From: Nitrospinota bacterium
GTDB lineage: Bacteria; Nitrospinota_A; UBA7883
Assembly: GCA_029881335.1 (NCBI GenBank)
Contig: JAOUMU010000014.1
Location: 1 to 39,663, forward strand
Direction of reading: 5' to 3'
DNA: 39,663 nt
Part shown: positions 13,928 to 23,163 of the stretch, piece by piece
Layout: every line of letters starts with the position of its first letter
How positions within the stretch are numbered: the first letter of the stretch is position 1
Translations under genes and position numbers: made by a program
Notes under the pieces: model-generated
Seen by the model: the letters and a program-made list of their open reading frames with translations, nothing else
Database searches by the model: none
Told to the model about the DNA's origin: nothing

Positions 13928-14326
13928 TCAGAAACTGAGGCCGTGCTTACGCAGCCACTCCTCCTCGTTAAACCTGGTGGATTCGAATTCCCGAAACTCG
14001 ATCTCTCTGGGAGACTCCTTCCTGCCATCCACGTAGTGGGACAGGTCGGTGATTTCCGGCTCGGCGCCCCGCTTGCGCTCCATGAAATTCAGGTCGAACA
14101 TTTCTTCACCGCCCATGTCCTCTCTGGCGCTGGTAATTTTCACTCCCAGCGATTCAGCCAGGTTCCTCACCTTCAGCATGAGCACCATAAAGGAGCGGGA
14201 ATAGCTTTCGTCTTCCTCCGCCAGTTTCTTTATGGCCTGACGCACCTCGGGCGATTTTGTGATGGCGTCCACAATCGCCCTCGACAGGAACTCCATGTTG
14301 TCGTCGCGCTGCTTATCGTCAGCCAT
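13928..14326 (-). CDS. Small charged protein of unknown function
   Basis: 132 residues, highly charged, no signal peptide or membrane segment. It begins MADDKQRDDNMEFLSRAIVDAITKSPEV and ends in a helix-rich region, EIEFREFESTRFNEEEWLRKHGLSF. I recognise no domain. Nearby GC and codon use match the chromosome, a -35/-10 pair sits just upstream (14364-14392), and the frame is not overlapped by a better one, so it is likely real. It may be co-transcribed with pcm, 90 bases downstream. Confidence 0.75.
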   Translation of the reverse strand: MADDKQRDDNMEFLSRAIVDAITKSPEVRQAIKKLAEEDESYSRSFMVLMLKVRNLAESLGVKITSAREDMGGEEMFDLNFMERKRGAEPEITDLSHYVDGRKESPREIEFREFESTRFNEEEWLRKHGLSF

Positions 14327-14363
14327 GGGCCTTCTCCGATCTATCCTCGTTTTCCCTATATAA

Positions 14364-14392
14364 TTTTAAGCACACACAGCCCTTCCCGTCAA
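14364..14392 (-). promoter_or_regulatory. Promoter of the small gene (and perhaps pcm)
   Basis: On the minus strand TTGACG (14392-14387) and TTAAAA (14369-14364) are 17 bases apart, leaving about 35 bases before the ATG at 14326. Confidence 0.5.
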
Positions 14393-14405
14393 GGCTGACG
14401 CCCAT

Positions 14406-15302
14406 TTACTTCACCATCTCACGCAATGCAGCCAGGTTTTTAATATCTTCGCGCCCTTCCGGTCCTTTTGGCGTCTCCAACACCATGGGAGTGTTCACAA
14501 AACGTTTGTCGTTCACCAGCAAGGCAAACCCAGTCTCCCCGATATGCCCCTTGCCGATATGCTCATGGCGGTCCACCCGGGAGCCTTGCGGTTTTTTGGA
14601 GTCATTCATGTGAAACAGCTTTATCTTGTCCAGCCCTATTTCATCATCGAAATTTTTAAAGGTGGCGTTGTACCCTTTCTTGTCCAACAGGTCATAGCCG
14701 GCGGCGAATATGTGGCATGTATCCACGCAGACTCCCAGCCTCGCTTCATCGCCAGCCAGTTCCATTATCCGGGCCAACTGGCCGAAAGTATGGCCCAGGC
14801 CGGTTCCCTGGCCTGCGGTGGTCTCCAGAGTCAGAATGGCTTGAGAGGCCGGGCGGCGGGCCATGGCCCATTCCAGCGATTCCGCGACCCTTCTGATCCC
14901 CTCATCCTCCCCAGAACCCACATGCGAACCTGGATGGAACACAAGATATGGAACGCCCAGCAGGTCGGCCCGGTCGATCTCATCCACGAGGGCTTCCCGC
15001 GATTTTTTCAGCAGTTCCGGGTCTGGTGAGGCAAGATTTATCAGATAGCTGACGTGGGAGGCGACCGTGGTAACCTTGCGGCTGGCCGACTCTTCCCGGA
15101 ATCTGGCCGCCGTCTGCGGATCGATGGGCGGGCCGCTCCACCGAGTGTTGTTCTTTGTGAATATCTGAACCGCCAGGGCGCCGATCTTCTCGCCTCGCTC
15201 CGGGGCCTTATCCACGCCACCGGCTGTGGAGACATGCGCTCCCCATGGCCGGGCGCCTGTATTCACTTTTTTAACCTCTCTTTTTTTGGGATTTGTTTTC
15301 AT
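14406..15302 (-). CDS. nfo: Endonuclease IV (AP endonuclease)
   Basis: 298 residues, the usual size. The enzyme cuts the backbone at abasic sites in base-excision repair and removes damaged 3' ends. Conserved metal-binding stretches: GAHVSTAGGVDKA, VFHPGSHVG, LETTAGQG, VDTCHIFAAGYD, HMNDSKKPQGSRVDRHEHIGKG and VLETPKG, spanning the three-zinc TIM-barrel site. The N-terminal 15 residues are an extra Lys-rich stretch. It follows the peroxiredoxin gene, from which it is separated by a strong terminator, so it may depend on read-through or a weak promoter in the short gap. Confidence 0.96.
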   Translation of the reverse strand: MKTNPKKREVKKVNTGARPWGAHVSTAGGVDKAPERGEKIGALAVQIFTKNNTRWSGPPIDPQTAARFREESASRKVTTVASHVSYLINLASPDPELLKKSREALVDEIDRADLLGVPYLVFHPGSHVGSGEDEGIRRVAESLEWAMARRPASQAILTLETTAGQGTGLGHTFGQLARIMELAGDEARLGVCVDTCHIFAAGYDLLDKKGYNATFKNFDDEIGLDKIKLFHMNDSKKPQGSRVDRHEHIGKGHIGETGFALLVNDKRFVNTPMVLETPKGPEGREDIKNLAALREMVK

Positions 15303-15331
15303 TGGGGAATTTTATTCCATGGCTGGGGTAA

Positions 15332-15367
15332 GAAAAAGGCCCGCGGCAGGGGGGTGCGCCGCGGGCC
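15332..15367 (-). terminator. Intrinsic terminator after the peroxiredoxin gene
   Basis: On the minus strand a perfect 10-bp GC stem (GGCCCGCGGC / GCCGCGGGCC, arms 15338-15347 and 15358-15367) with a 10-base loop is followed by TTTTTC. Confidence 0.93.
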
Positions 15368-15385
15368 TGGATTAGCCTTGTTAAT

Positions 15386-15970
15386 TCAGGCTATTTTCTT
15401 GAAGAATTCCTGCGATCCACTTGGGTCCGGCTTCATTGTGTCGGCGCCAGGCTTCCAGTCGGCGGGGCACACTTCGCCGGTCTCGTCGGTCTGCTGGATC
15501 GCGGCCAGCACCCGTAGCACCTCTTCCACATTGCGGCCTATGCCCAGGTCGTGGATCAGCTTGAAGCGGATGTTTCCTTCCGGGCCGATGATAAAAAGAC
15601 CACGCAGCGTCATACCGCCGGGGAGAAGGACATCATAATCCGCGCCCACCTGCTTGGTGATATCGGCCAGCAGGGGATAGGATATGTCGCCCAGCCCACC
15701 CTTGTTGCGGGGAGTGTTTATCCACGCCAGGTGGGAAAACTTGCTGTCTACGGAGCTTCCGACCAACTCCGCGCCAAGCTTCTTGAAATCCTCGATCCTG
15801 TCGGAAAAGGCGGTGATTTCCGTGGGACAAACGAAAGTGAAATCGAGCGGATAGAAAAAGAGAACCAGCCATTTCCCCTTGTAGTCGGCGAGGCTGATTT
15901 CCTTGAATTGCTTGTTTACTACAGCTTCCCCTTTAAAATCCGGGGCCTTCGACTGAACCTGTGCGCTCAT
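15386..15970 (-). CDS. Typical 2-Cys peroxiredoxin (AhpC/Prx)
   Basis: 194 residues. It reduces hydrogen and organic peroxides. Peroxidatic C48 lies in [10 protein letters not shown] and resolving C168 in [11 protein letters not shown], giving the typical 2-Cys arrangement with a disulfide between subunits. The C-terminal segment after the resolving cysteine is full length. AGGAG before the ATG supports the start. No reductase gene (ahpF or thioredoxin reductase) is adjacent. It has its own strong promoter with a dyad at the start site and its own terminator, so it is a single-gene unit. Confidence 0.97.
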   Translation of the reverse strand: MSAQVQSKAPDFKGEAVVNKQFKEISLADYKGKWLVLFFYPLDFTFVCPTEITAFSDRIEDFKKLGAELVGSSVDSKFSHLAWINTPRNKGGLGDISYPLLADITKQVGADYDVLLPGGMTLRGLFIIGPEGNIRFKLIHDLGIGRNVEEVLRVLAAIQQTDETGEVCPADWKPGADTMKPDPSGSQEFFKKIA

Positions 15971-16011
15971 TATATAGCTCTCCTGTTGGAAATTATCAAA
16001 ACATTCCTATA

Positions 16012-16060
16012 ACAGTTCCAAACTGTGGATTCATTATACCAAGAACGTTTCCAAATGCAA
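16012..16060 (-). promoter_or_regulatory. Peroxiredoxin promoter with start-site dyad
   Basis: On the minus strand TTGCAT (16060-16055) and a perfect TATAAT (16038-16033) are 16 bases apart. ACAGTT-CCA-AACTGT (16012-16026), a perfect 6-3-6 dyad, covers the likely start site and is a candidate operator for a stress regulator. Its identity cannot be told from sequence alone. Confidence 0.65.
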
Positions 16061-16123
16061 GACAATTCAATTTTATTACGGCTTTTTCCAAGGGAGCGGA
16101 ATAAAGAGCAGATTGCTTATTCT

Positions 16124-16996
16124 TCAATCAGTTACTAGCGATTCGCCGCAGAGGCTGGCCAAGCCGCAGTCATCACACCTCTGGGAGTCCACCCTGCTGG
16201 AGCAGTATCCCAGCTTCCCGTAGGAGCATATGGCGAAGTCGTAACGGACCGGATCTGCTGGGTCGAGCCTTTTCAGGTATCGGGTCAGCTCCACGGCGGC
16301 CTTCCAGTCGTTGGATTTTCGCCCAAGCATCCCCAGAAATCTGCTGATCCTCCCCACATGGGTGTCCAGGGGGATCACCAGCCGGGAGGTGTCCACTGCG
16401 CCGGACCATGGCCCAGGGTCCACCCCATCCTTTCTGACCATCCAGCGCATGTATAGCATCCACCGCTTGGAGGCGCCCCCATCGGCAGGATCCGTGACCA
16501 GCGTGGGGAAGGCGCCGCTTCCCTCTCCTGCTCGCCGCAACAGCCGGGCCAGGCCGGAAACCCCGGGAAGCACGGTTTCCCCCGATCCATCGCCGTCATG
16601 GGCGACGAAAGCGGCCTGGATAGATCCGTAATCCAGCAATATTTTCCCCACTCCCCGCGTAAGGGCTGTCAGATCCTCGCGGCTGTGGAAACGGTATTTA
16701 AATCCCTTCATCCAGGTTCTGTTGGCGCTTGCCTGAAATGAGGAGCAGAATTTGGCGGGGCTTTTCCCCATGGTCGCCAGGACGGCGGAGACGCTTCTCT
16801 GAATCAGGTCAGCCCGGCCATACGCGAACATGGCGGCAAAGATGGCGGCCGTCTCCAGGTCCCTGGGGTCCTTGTACTGACGAATGGCGGCCAGGGGGTC
16901 CGGCTCCAGAAATGAGAGGTCGAACCTGGCGTAGAGCCCGTCCAGGTGGGGCTTTAACCGGGCGGGATCAGTGATCCTCGTTGGCTTGGAGGCCAT
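16124..16996 (-). CDS. TIGR02757/DUF2400-type protein
   Basis: 290 residues from ATG 16996 (ATG 17029 would add 11). Recognised by the family pattern: a start with LDGLYARFD and DPLAAIRQYKDPRDLETAAIFAAMFAYGRADLI, the middle LYMRWMVRKDGVDPGPW, and IPLDTHVGRISRFLG. The C-terminus holds a Cys-rich end (CSYGKLGYC...CDDCGLASLC) that looks like an iron-sulfur or zinc site. The arrangement recalls helix-hairpin-helix DNA glycosylases, and a role in DNA repair is only a guess. The biochemical function is not known to me. Confidence 0.88.
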   Translation of the reverse strand: MASKPTRITDPARLKPHLDGLYARFDLSFLEPDPLAAIRQYKDPRDLETAAIFAAMFAYGRADLIQRSVSAVLATMGKSPAKFCSSFQASANRTWMKGFKYRFHSREDLTALTRGVGKILLDYGSIQAAFVAHDGDGSGETVLPGVSGLARLLRRAGEGSGAFPTLVTDPADGGASKRWMLYMRWMVRKDGVDPGPWSGAVDTSRLVIPLDTHVGRISRFLGMLGRKSNDWKAAVELTRYLKRLDPADPVRYDFAICSYGKLGYCSSRVDSQRCDDCGLASLCGESLVTD

Positions 16997-17099
16997 AGGT
17001 TTGCTGACAACGCGGATCGGGAGAAACATTTCGCGGCCCCCACCCGCCCAAGCTTGTTGGTATGGCCATGAACGGATCAGGAACCATAGCGGCGGGAAA

Positions 17100-17116
17100 G
17101 GTCATTTAAAATGACC
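17100..17116 (-). terminator. Possible terminator of the Lys-rich protein gene
   Basis: GGTCATT and AATGACC arms with a 3-base loop, followed on the minus strand by TTTCCC. The stem is only 7 bp and the T run short. Confidence 0.45.
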
Positions 17117-17129
17117 CTTCCACGCAATG

Positions 17130-17426
17130 TCATTCGGCCTGTTTTTCAGCCGTTGCAACCAGGGCGCTGTCGCCATCGGCTTTCTTTTTGGCGGCCTTTT
17201 CGCTGGCGGTCTGGATCTTCTTCAGACGGTTGGCCTCCTGGGCGTCACGCTTGGCCCCAATGGCATTGCTCAGTTTCAGCCGCCTCTGAGCCCTTTTCAC
17301 TTTCTTTTTCGCGTCACGCAGCTTGGCGTTGGCTTTTTTGTCCGAACCCTCACCAGTGGCCGCCTTGGCGCCTTCAAGTTTCTTTTTCGCTTCGGCAATT
17401 TTCGCTTGCATATCTTTTTTAGCCAT
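17130..17426 (-). CDS. Small Lys/Ala-rich basic protein
   Basis: 98 residues, almost entirely Lys, Ala, Arg, Glu and Asp, starting MAKKDMQAKIAEAKKKLEGAK. It is predicted as a long charged helix with no hydrophobic core. Composition recalls histone-H1-like or nucleoid-associated tails, but low-complexity sequence makes family claims unsafe. It has a clear stop and a likely terminator on the minus strand and runs divergently from the FmdB-type gene. Function unknown; DNA or RNA binding would be a guess. Confidence 0.65.
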   Translation of the reverse strand: MAKKDMQAKIAEAKKKLEGAKAATGEGSDKKANAKLRDAKKKVKRAQRRLKLSNAIGAKRDAQEANRLKKIQTASEKAAKKKADGDSALVATAEKQAE

Positions 17427-17487
17427 TTTCCTTCCGATTCCATAATATTGGGCGTGGCGCGCCCTGAACCATTAATGTGCTCTAAAT

Positions 17488-17556
17488 TGGAATCGTTGAT
17501 TATGGCTCATCTTTGCCCAAAATGGAATCGTTTTCGTTTATAATGTCCAATATAAT
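17488..17556 (+). promoter_or_regulatory. Promoter region of the FmdB-type gene, with direct repeats
   Basis: Two TATAAT hexamers (17539-17544 and 17551-17556) precede the gene, without good -35 boxes at the right distance. TGGAATCGTT is repeated at 17488-17497 and 17523-17532, 35 bases apart, suggesting an activator site for one of the divergent genes. Confidence 0.4.
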
Positions 17557-17574
17557 TTGGTGGAGTTGAAAGTC

Positions 17575-17814
17575 ATGCCCATATATGAATACCAGTGCGC
17601 CGGATGCGGAGCCGGCTTCGAAGTGATGCATCTTAGCGCTGAGTCCTATGAATCTATTGAGTGCCCCAAATGCAAAAGCAAAAAGATAAGCCGCGAGATG
17701 TCCACCTTCGCCGTATCCGCTCTTGCTCCGGGAGCGGCGCCTATCTGCGAAATGACCGGCGGATGCGCCTCCCCCAATATCCCTGGATGCGCTTCCGGGG
17801 CCTGCGGACTTTAG
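17575..17814 (+). CDS. FmdB-family zinc-ribbon protein
   Basis: 79 residues from ATG 17575 (GGTGGAG 9 bases upstream). It begins MPIYEYQCAGCGAGFEVMH, the FmdB (putative regulatory) zinc-ribbon signature, with CxxC pairs C-A-G-C and C-P-K-C forming a single zinc site. The tail is Cys/Gly/Ala-rich. Family members occur beside amidase, formamidase or small regulatory genes, but their function is not established. It is followed 2 bases later by a small acidic protein gene, so the two are co-transcribed. Confidence 0.9.
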   Translation: MPIYEYQCAGCGAGFEVMHLSAESYESIECPKCKSKKISREMSTFAVSALAPGAAPICEMTGGCASPNIPGCASGACGL

Positions 17815-17816
17815 AT

Positions 17817-18155
17817 ATGAGCGAATTGCAATCGGTTAACGCCCAGCTGAGGGTGGAGGCTATCAAGGCGCTTCTGCGCAACCACCCCTCCATACTGGCG
17901 CAAATGCTGGATGGAGAGGGAACAACCGTCAACCTGAACTCCACACCGGAGAGCATGGACCTGTTCGATCCGGAAGAGATCCTGGTGCGGGTGGCGTGGG
18001 ACATATGGAACGGCGCCGGGGAGACGGAATTTCACTCCGTTCTGCATACCCTTTCCATCGAGGATTTCGACGCCTTCATGGACGCCATGGTCATCTTCAA
18101 GAAACTGCGTATGAAAATCCACCATCTGTACGCCAGCGGCTCGGAAGACGACTAG
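17817..18155 (+). CDS. Small acidic protein coupled to the FmdB-type gene
   Basis: 112 residues, acidic, from ATG 17817, two bases after the FmdB-type stop. It starts MSELQSVNAQLRVEAIKALLRNHPSILAQMLDG and contains a predicted helical C-terminal half (LSIEDFDAFMDAMVIFKKLRM). No family is recognised. The tight spacing implies shared expression with the zinc ribbon protein. A good GC profile and absence of a competing frame make it a likely real gene. Confidence 0.8.
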   Translation: MSELQSVNAQLRVEAIKALLRNHPSILAQMLDGEGTTVNLNSTPESMDLFDPEEILVRVAWDIWNGAGETEFHSVLHTLSIEDFDAFMDAMVIFKKLRMKIHHLYASGSEDD

Positions 18156-18185
18156 GGACCCAAATCCCGGCTTCGTATCTCCCGA

Positions 18186-19025
18186 TCAGTCTCCATCGAT
18201 AAAAGTAACAACTCGATCCACCGTCACGGAGTCATCCAGTATCCTTCCATGCCCAAGGCCCGCGGTGCGCGCCAGTCTGGCGTTTTTCATTTGTCGGGCC
18301 AGTTTCTCTGAGTGTCTCATGGCCGTCACCTTGTCATCCTCATCGTGGACTATCAGCGTATGACAGTCGACCCTTCCCGCAATAGTTTCGGGGCTGACAT
18401 CATGCAGGGTCCTGCCATGCTCCCTTTCTATCCTGCCTATCATTTCTTCATACATCGGCGGATGTATACCGATCGCTTTTCCATACTCATATATGCCTGT
18501 GTGCAGATCATACAGGGGAGCTATTAGCGCGAGCCTGGTTTTTTTGCAGCCTGCTTTCAGAATGTTCAACGCAGCGGCGGCGCCCATGGAGTGAGCCACA
18601 ATGCCCGCCACATCCCCGGCATGGCCCGCCACCTTTCTTATCGATTCCACAAACTCGAAAAAGTTCGTCTCCCTCCCGTCAGACTCGCCATGCCCCAGGC
18701 TGTCGAATGCCACAACTGTGTATCCGGCGCTCACTAATGGCCCCACGAATGTGGACATCCTCTGGGAGCGGCTGCCCCAGCCATGCGCCAGGATCACCGC
18801 GCGGCCCTTGCCCCACTTCCAGACTTTGACTCGTTTGCCCATAGCCTCCACCCATGACTGCCGGGCCGTGGAAAACAGCTCGTCGTTTTCATTATGGCGT
18901 GTAGAGCTCCTGGCGCCGAAAAATCCCTTCGCCACCAGCTTCATTGAGGTCTCTGGCGCAATGGCCCACATCCCCCTGGTGGTCATCGATACACATGATA
19001 TTATTATTCGCTCACGCGCCGTCAT
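18186..19025 (-). CDS. Alpha/beta hydrolase
   Basis: 279 residues. The hydrolase core is seen in VILAHGWGSRSQRM (oxyanion region), the nucleophile elbow IVAHSMGAA (A-H-S-M-G, Ala in place of the first Gly), an acid in LIVHDEDDKV and a histidine in TAGLGHGRILDD. Substrate unknown; the small C-terminal cap could accept an ester or peptide. It overlaps the preceding TetR-type gene by 14 bases, so the regulator very probably controls it. Overlap makes the start (MTARERIIIS, ATG 19025) uncertain; ATG 18989 is an alternative. Confidence 0.88.
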   Translation of the reverse strand: MTARERIIISCVSMTTRGMWAIAPETSMKLVAKGFFGARSSTRHNENDELFSTARQSWVEAMGKRVKVWKWGKGRAVILAHGWGSRSQRMSTFVGPLVSAGYTVVAFDSLGHGESDGRETNFFEFVESIRKVAGHAGDVAGIVAHSMGAAAALNILKAGCKKTRLALIAPLYDLHTGIYEYGKAIGIHPPMYEEMIGRIEREHGRTLHDVSPETIAGRVDCHTLIVHDEDDKVTAMRHSEKLARQMKNARLARTAGLGHGRILDDSVTVDRVVTFIDGD

Positions 19026-19626
19026 CCTCTTTCTCCTCTATTCCCGTGGAACACTGCATCAACAATCTTTCCAGAGCCCTCTTTTGTCTTTGGCCTGCTT
19101 TTCTGTCGCCCAACAGCCTTTTATAATGGGCGTACCCAAGCATGAGGGAGTAAATCTCGTATGCGAACTGGGCGCCGTCAACATTTCTCTGGAAGTCACC
19201 GGCTTCGGCGGCCAGCCTGGCGGACTTGGCCAAAAAACCGATCCATTCCTTCTGCGTCTTCCACAAATAATCACGCACCACCCCCGGCTTGTCGTCACAG
19301 TCCACCGAGGCCGCCAGGAATACGCAGCCGCCAGCGGCGTCATCTTCCCACTTCACCCAATTGGCCACGAGAGCCCTTATCCTGGGAATACCCCTTTTCC
19401 TTCTCAGCGATGGGCTTATGACATCGATAAAAAAGCGCTCTCTTGCATACTCCAGCACCGCCAGTTGCAGTTTCTCCTTGGAGCGGTAATGCGCGAACAA
19501 TCCGCTTTTGGACATTCGCACCTCCGTGGCCAGCTCACCGAAAGAGAGCCCCGCCAGGCCCACCATGCTTGCCATATCCATGGCGGCTTTTGCGATATCC
19601 GCTCTTGTTTTTTCTCCTTTGTCCAT
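19012..19626 (-). CDS. TetR-family regulator
   Basis: 204 residues from ATG 19626 (a longer start at 19662 is possible). N-terminal HTH: RADIAKAAMDMASMVGLAGLSFGELATEVRMSKSGLFAHYRSKEKLQLAVLEYARE, given here only by its marks (GLSFGELA, MSKSGLFAHY). The C-terminal 130 residues are the variable ligand-binding part, with hydrophobic helices. Overlap with the hydrolase gene downstream suggests it regulates that gene, most likely as a repressor lifted by a small hydrophobic ligand. Confidence 0.9.
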   Translation of the reverse strand: MDKGEKTRADIAKAAMDMASMVGLAGLSFGELATEVRMSKSGLFAHYRSKEKLQLAVLEYARERFFIDVISPSLRRKRGIPRIRALVANWVKWEDDAAGGCVFLAASVDCDDKPGVVRDYLWKTQKEWIGFLAKSARLAAEAGDFQRNVDGAQFAYEIYSLMLGYAHYKRLLGDRKAGQRQKRALERLLMQCSTGIEEKEDDGA

Positions 19627-19920
19627 GACTTGATAATAGCACGGCCGTTCGTGCCGGTCCATTGGCGATTATTTGAGCATTTCCAATACAATCGTTTTTC
19701 CCGGCCTGGCGCCTTTCCAAAAAGTGAACAGTGGCCCTGCGACCATTAATAAGCAATAGACCCATGGGGCGTGACAGGGGCCTGATCAGGGACTTTCAAG
19801 ATCAGCCTTCCCCGGGATGCGCAGAAAGGATATCCACCACGCTAATGCCGCCCCGGATTGCAGTAGTGTCGCTATAGCTATAATTTATGCCGAGAGTATG
19901 GGTGAGACTTTCTAAGGGGG
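19627..19920. other. Intergenic region between nuoN and the TetR gene
   Basis: No convincing gene. Short frames here are antisense fragments. It contains part of the sequence upstream of the TetR gene and leads into the tandem repeat at 19921-20006. Confidence 0.4.
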
Positions 19921-20006
19921 GCGTGGACCCTCTGGAGGGCGCAAACCCTCTGGAGGGCGCAAACCCTCTGGAGGGCGCAAACCCTCTGGAGGGCGTGGAC
20001 CCTCTG
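19921..20006. repeat. 18-bp tandem repeat, about 4.4 copies, beyond nuoN
   Basis: The unit is ACCCTCTGGAGGGCGCAA, with three identical copies (19927-19980), a fourth ending in GCGTGG, and a partial fifth. Each unit holds a CCCTC-TG-GAGGG dyad, so the array can form several hairpins. It ends 19 bases before the nuoN stop codon. It could stabilise the 3' end of the operon mRNA or act as a terminator-like structure; copy number probably varies between strains. Confidence 0.95.
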
Positions 20007-20024
20007 TATGATATTAACCGGCGG

Positions 20025-21478
20025 TCAGGGAGCGAATCCCGATGCCGCAGCCATGGCCAGGTATCCGCCGGGAGTGATCCCCACCAGTACGGAGCCGTAT
20101 ATGGCCACCAGGATGGCAACCACCATTGGGGTGGAGAAAGCGTCTTTCGGCAGAGATTCCCCCTTCTCCGTCCGCATGTACATCACCACCATCACACGCA
20201 AGTAGTAGAACACAGCCACCACAGAGTTTAGCGCCGCCAGTACAGCGAGCCAAACATAACCCTGGTCCAGGGCCGCGGTGAAGAGGTAGTACTTGCCCCA
20301 GAAGCCGGCGGTGGGGGGGATGCCCGCCAGGGAGAAGAGAAGCGCCACCATGGCAAGGCCCAGCAACGGATGGCGATATCCCAGGCCGGTGAAGTCTTCC
20401 ACGTTGGAGCATTCCTCACCTGCGCGGCCCACGATAGTGACGATGGCGAAGGCGCCGATATTCATGAAAGTGTATATCAGCAGATAGAAAAGGGCCGCCG
20501 AAACGCCCATTTTCCCTCCGGCGGTAAAGCCGACCAGAAGATAACCGGCATGGGCTATGGAGGAGTAGGCGAGCATTCTTTTAATATTGGTCTGGTTCAG
20601 GGCGATCAGGTTGGCCACGGTCATGGTGATCAGTGCGAGTATCCACACGATAATCCACCACTGATAATGCAGGGAGATCAACGCTTCCGAGAAAACCCGC
20701 ATGAACGCGGCGAAAGCCGCGGCTTTGGGCCCGGAAGACATGAACGCGGTCACCGGTGTAGGGGCGCCCTGATACACATCCGGCGTCCACATATGGAAAG
20801 GGACGGCGGAGATCTTGAACGCGAAACCGACAAGGAGCAGCCCTCCACCCAGGATAACCAGGTGGATATTGTCCTTGCTCTTGCCGATCACCTGGGCGAT
20901 ATCCCTCAGGCCGGTCTCCCCGGTGGCGCCGTAAATCATCGACATGCCGTATAGCATGAACGCCGACGACAGGGCGCCAAGGATGAAGTACTTCATCGAG
21001 GCCTCGTTGCTGGCCAGCCTTCTGCGAGTATATCCCGCCAGGGCGTAAAGGGAGATCGACATCGTCTCCAGCCCCAGGAATATGGTGATCAGGTCCGCCC
21101 CGGACACCATGAAAAACATGCCGATGGTGGCGAAAAGCAAGAGGGCGTAATACTCGCCGCCGTCGATCCCCTCGTCCTTGATATAGTTCACCGATACCAG
21201 AATCGTCATCCCGGCGCCCAGCAGACACACAAGCTTCACAAACCCGGAGAAATTGTCCACCACATACATTCCGGAGAAGGTGGTCAGGGGAGCGCCAAGC
21301 GACCCGATGACCAGATATCCCGCCACTCCCACCGCGGCCAGTGCTATGTAGGCCAGGTGGTCTTTCCCCTTGTTGGTGGAGAAAACCTCCAGCATGAGGA
21401 TGATCATTGCCGCCACGGCCAGCGTCATCTCCGGGGCGACGGCGCCCAGGTTGATCTCAGGCATAGGTATCCTGTCCA

Positions 21479-21479
<1 letters not shown>
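20025..21479 (-). CDS. nuoN: Complex I subunit N (antiporter-like membrane subunit)
   Basis: 484 residues, about 14 membrane helices. One of the three antiporter-like proton-pumping subunits of NADH:quinone oxidoreductase. Marks: the TM7/8 region KISAVPFHMWTPDVYQGAPTPVTAFMSSG and the downstream helix with LAYSSIAHAGYLLVGF. It is the last gene of the operon. Its ATG overlaps the nuoM stop (TAATG), so translation is coupled. Confidence 0.97.
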
Positions 21480-23161
<1,682 letters not shown>

Positions 23162-23163
23162 TC

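Noticed and set aside
19921-20006. Possible CRISPR array
   Set aside because: Directly abutting 18-bp units without spacers, no cas genes nearby.
19887-20231. Plus-strand frame with repeated NPLEGA-type units
   Set aside because: The repetition is just translation of the 18-bp DNA array; the rest is antisense to nuoN.
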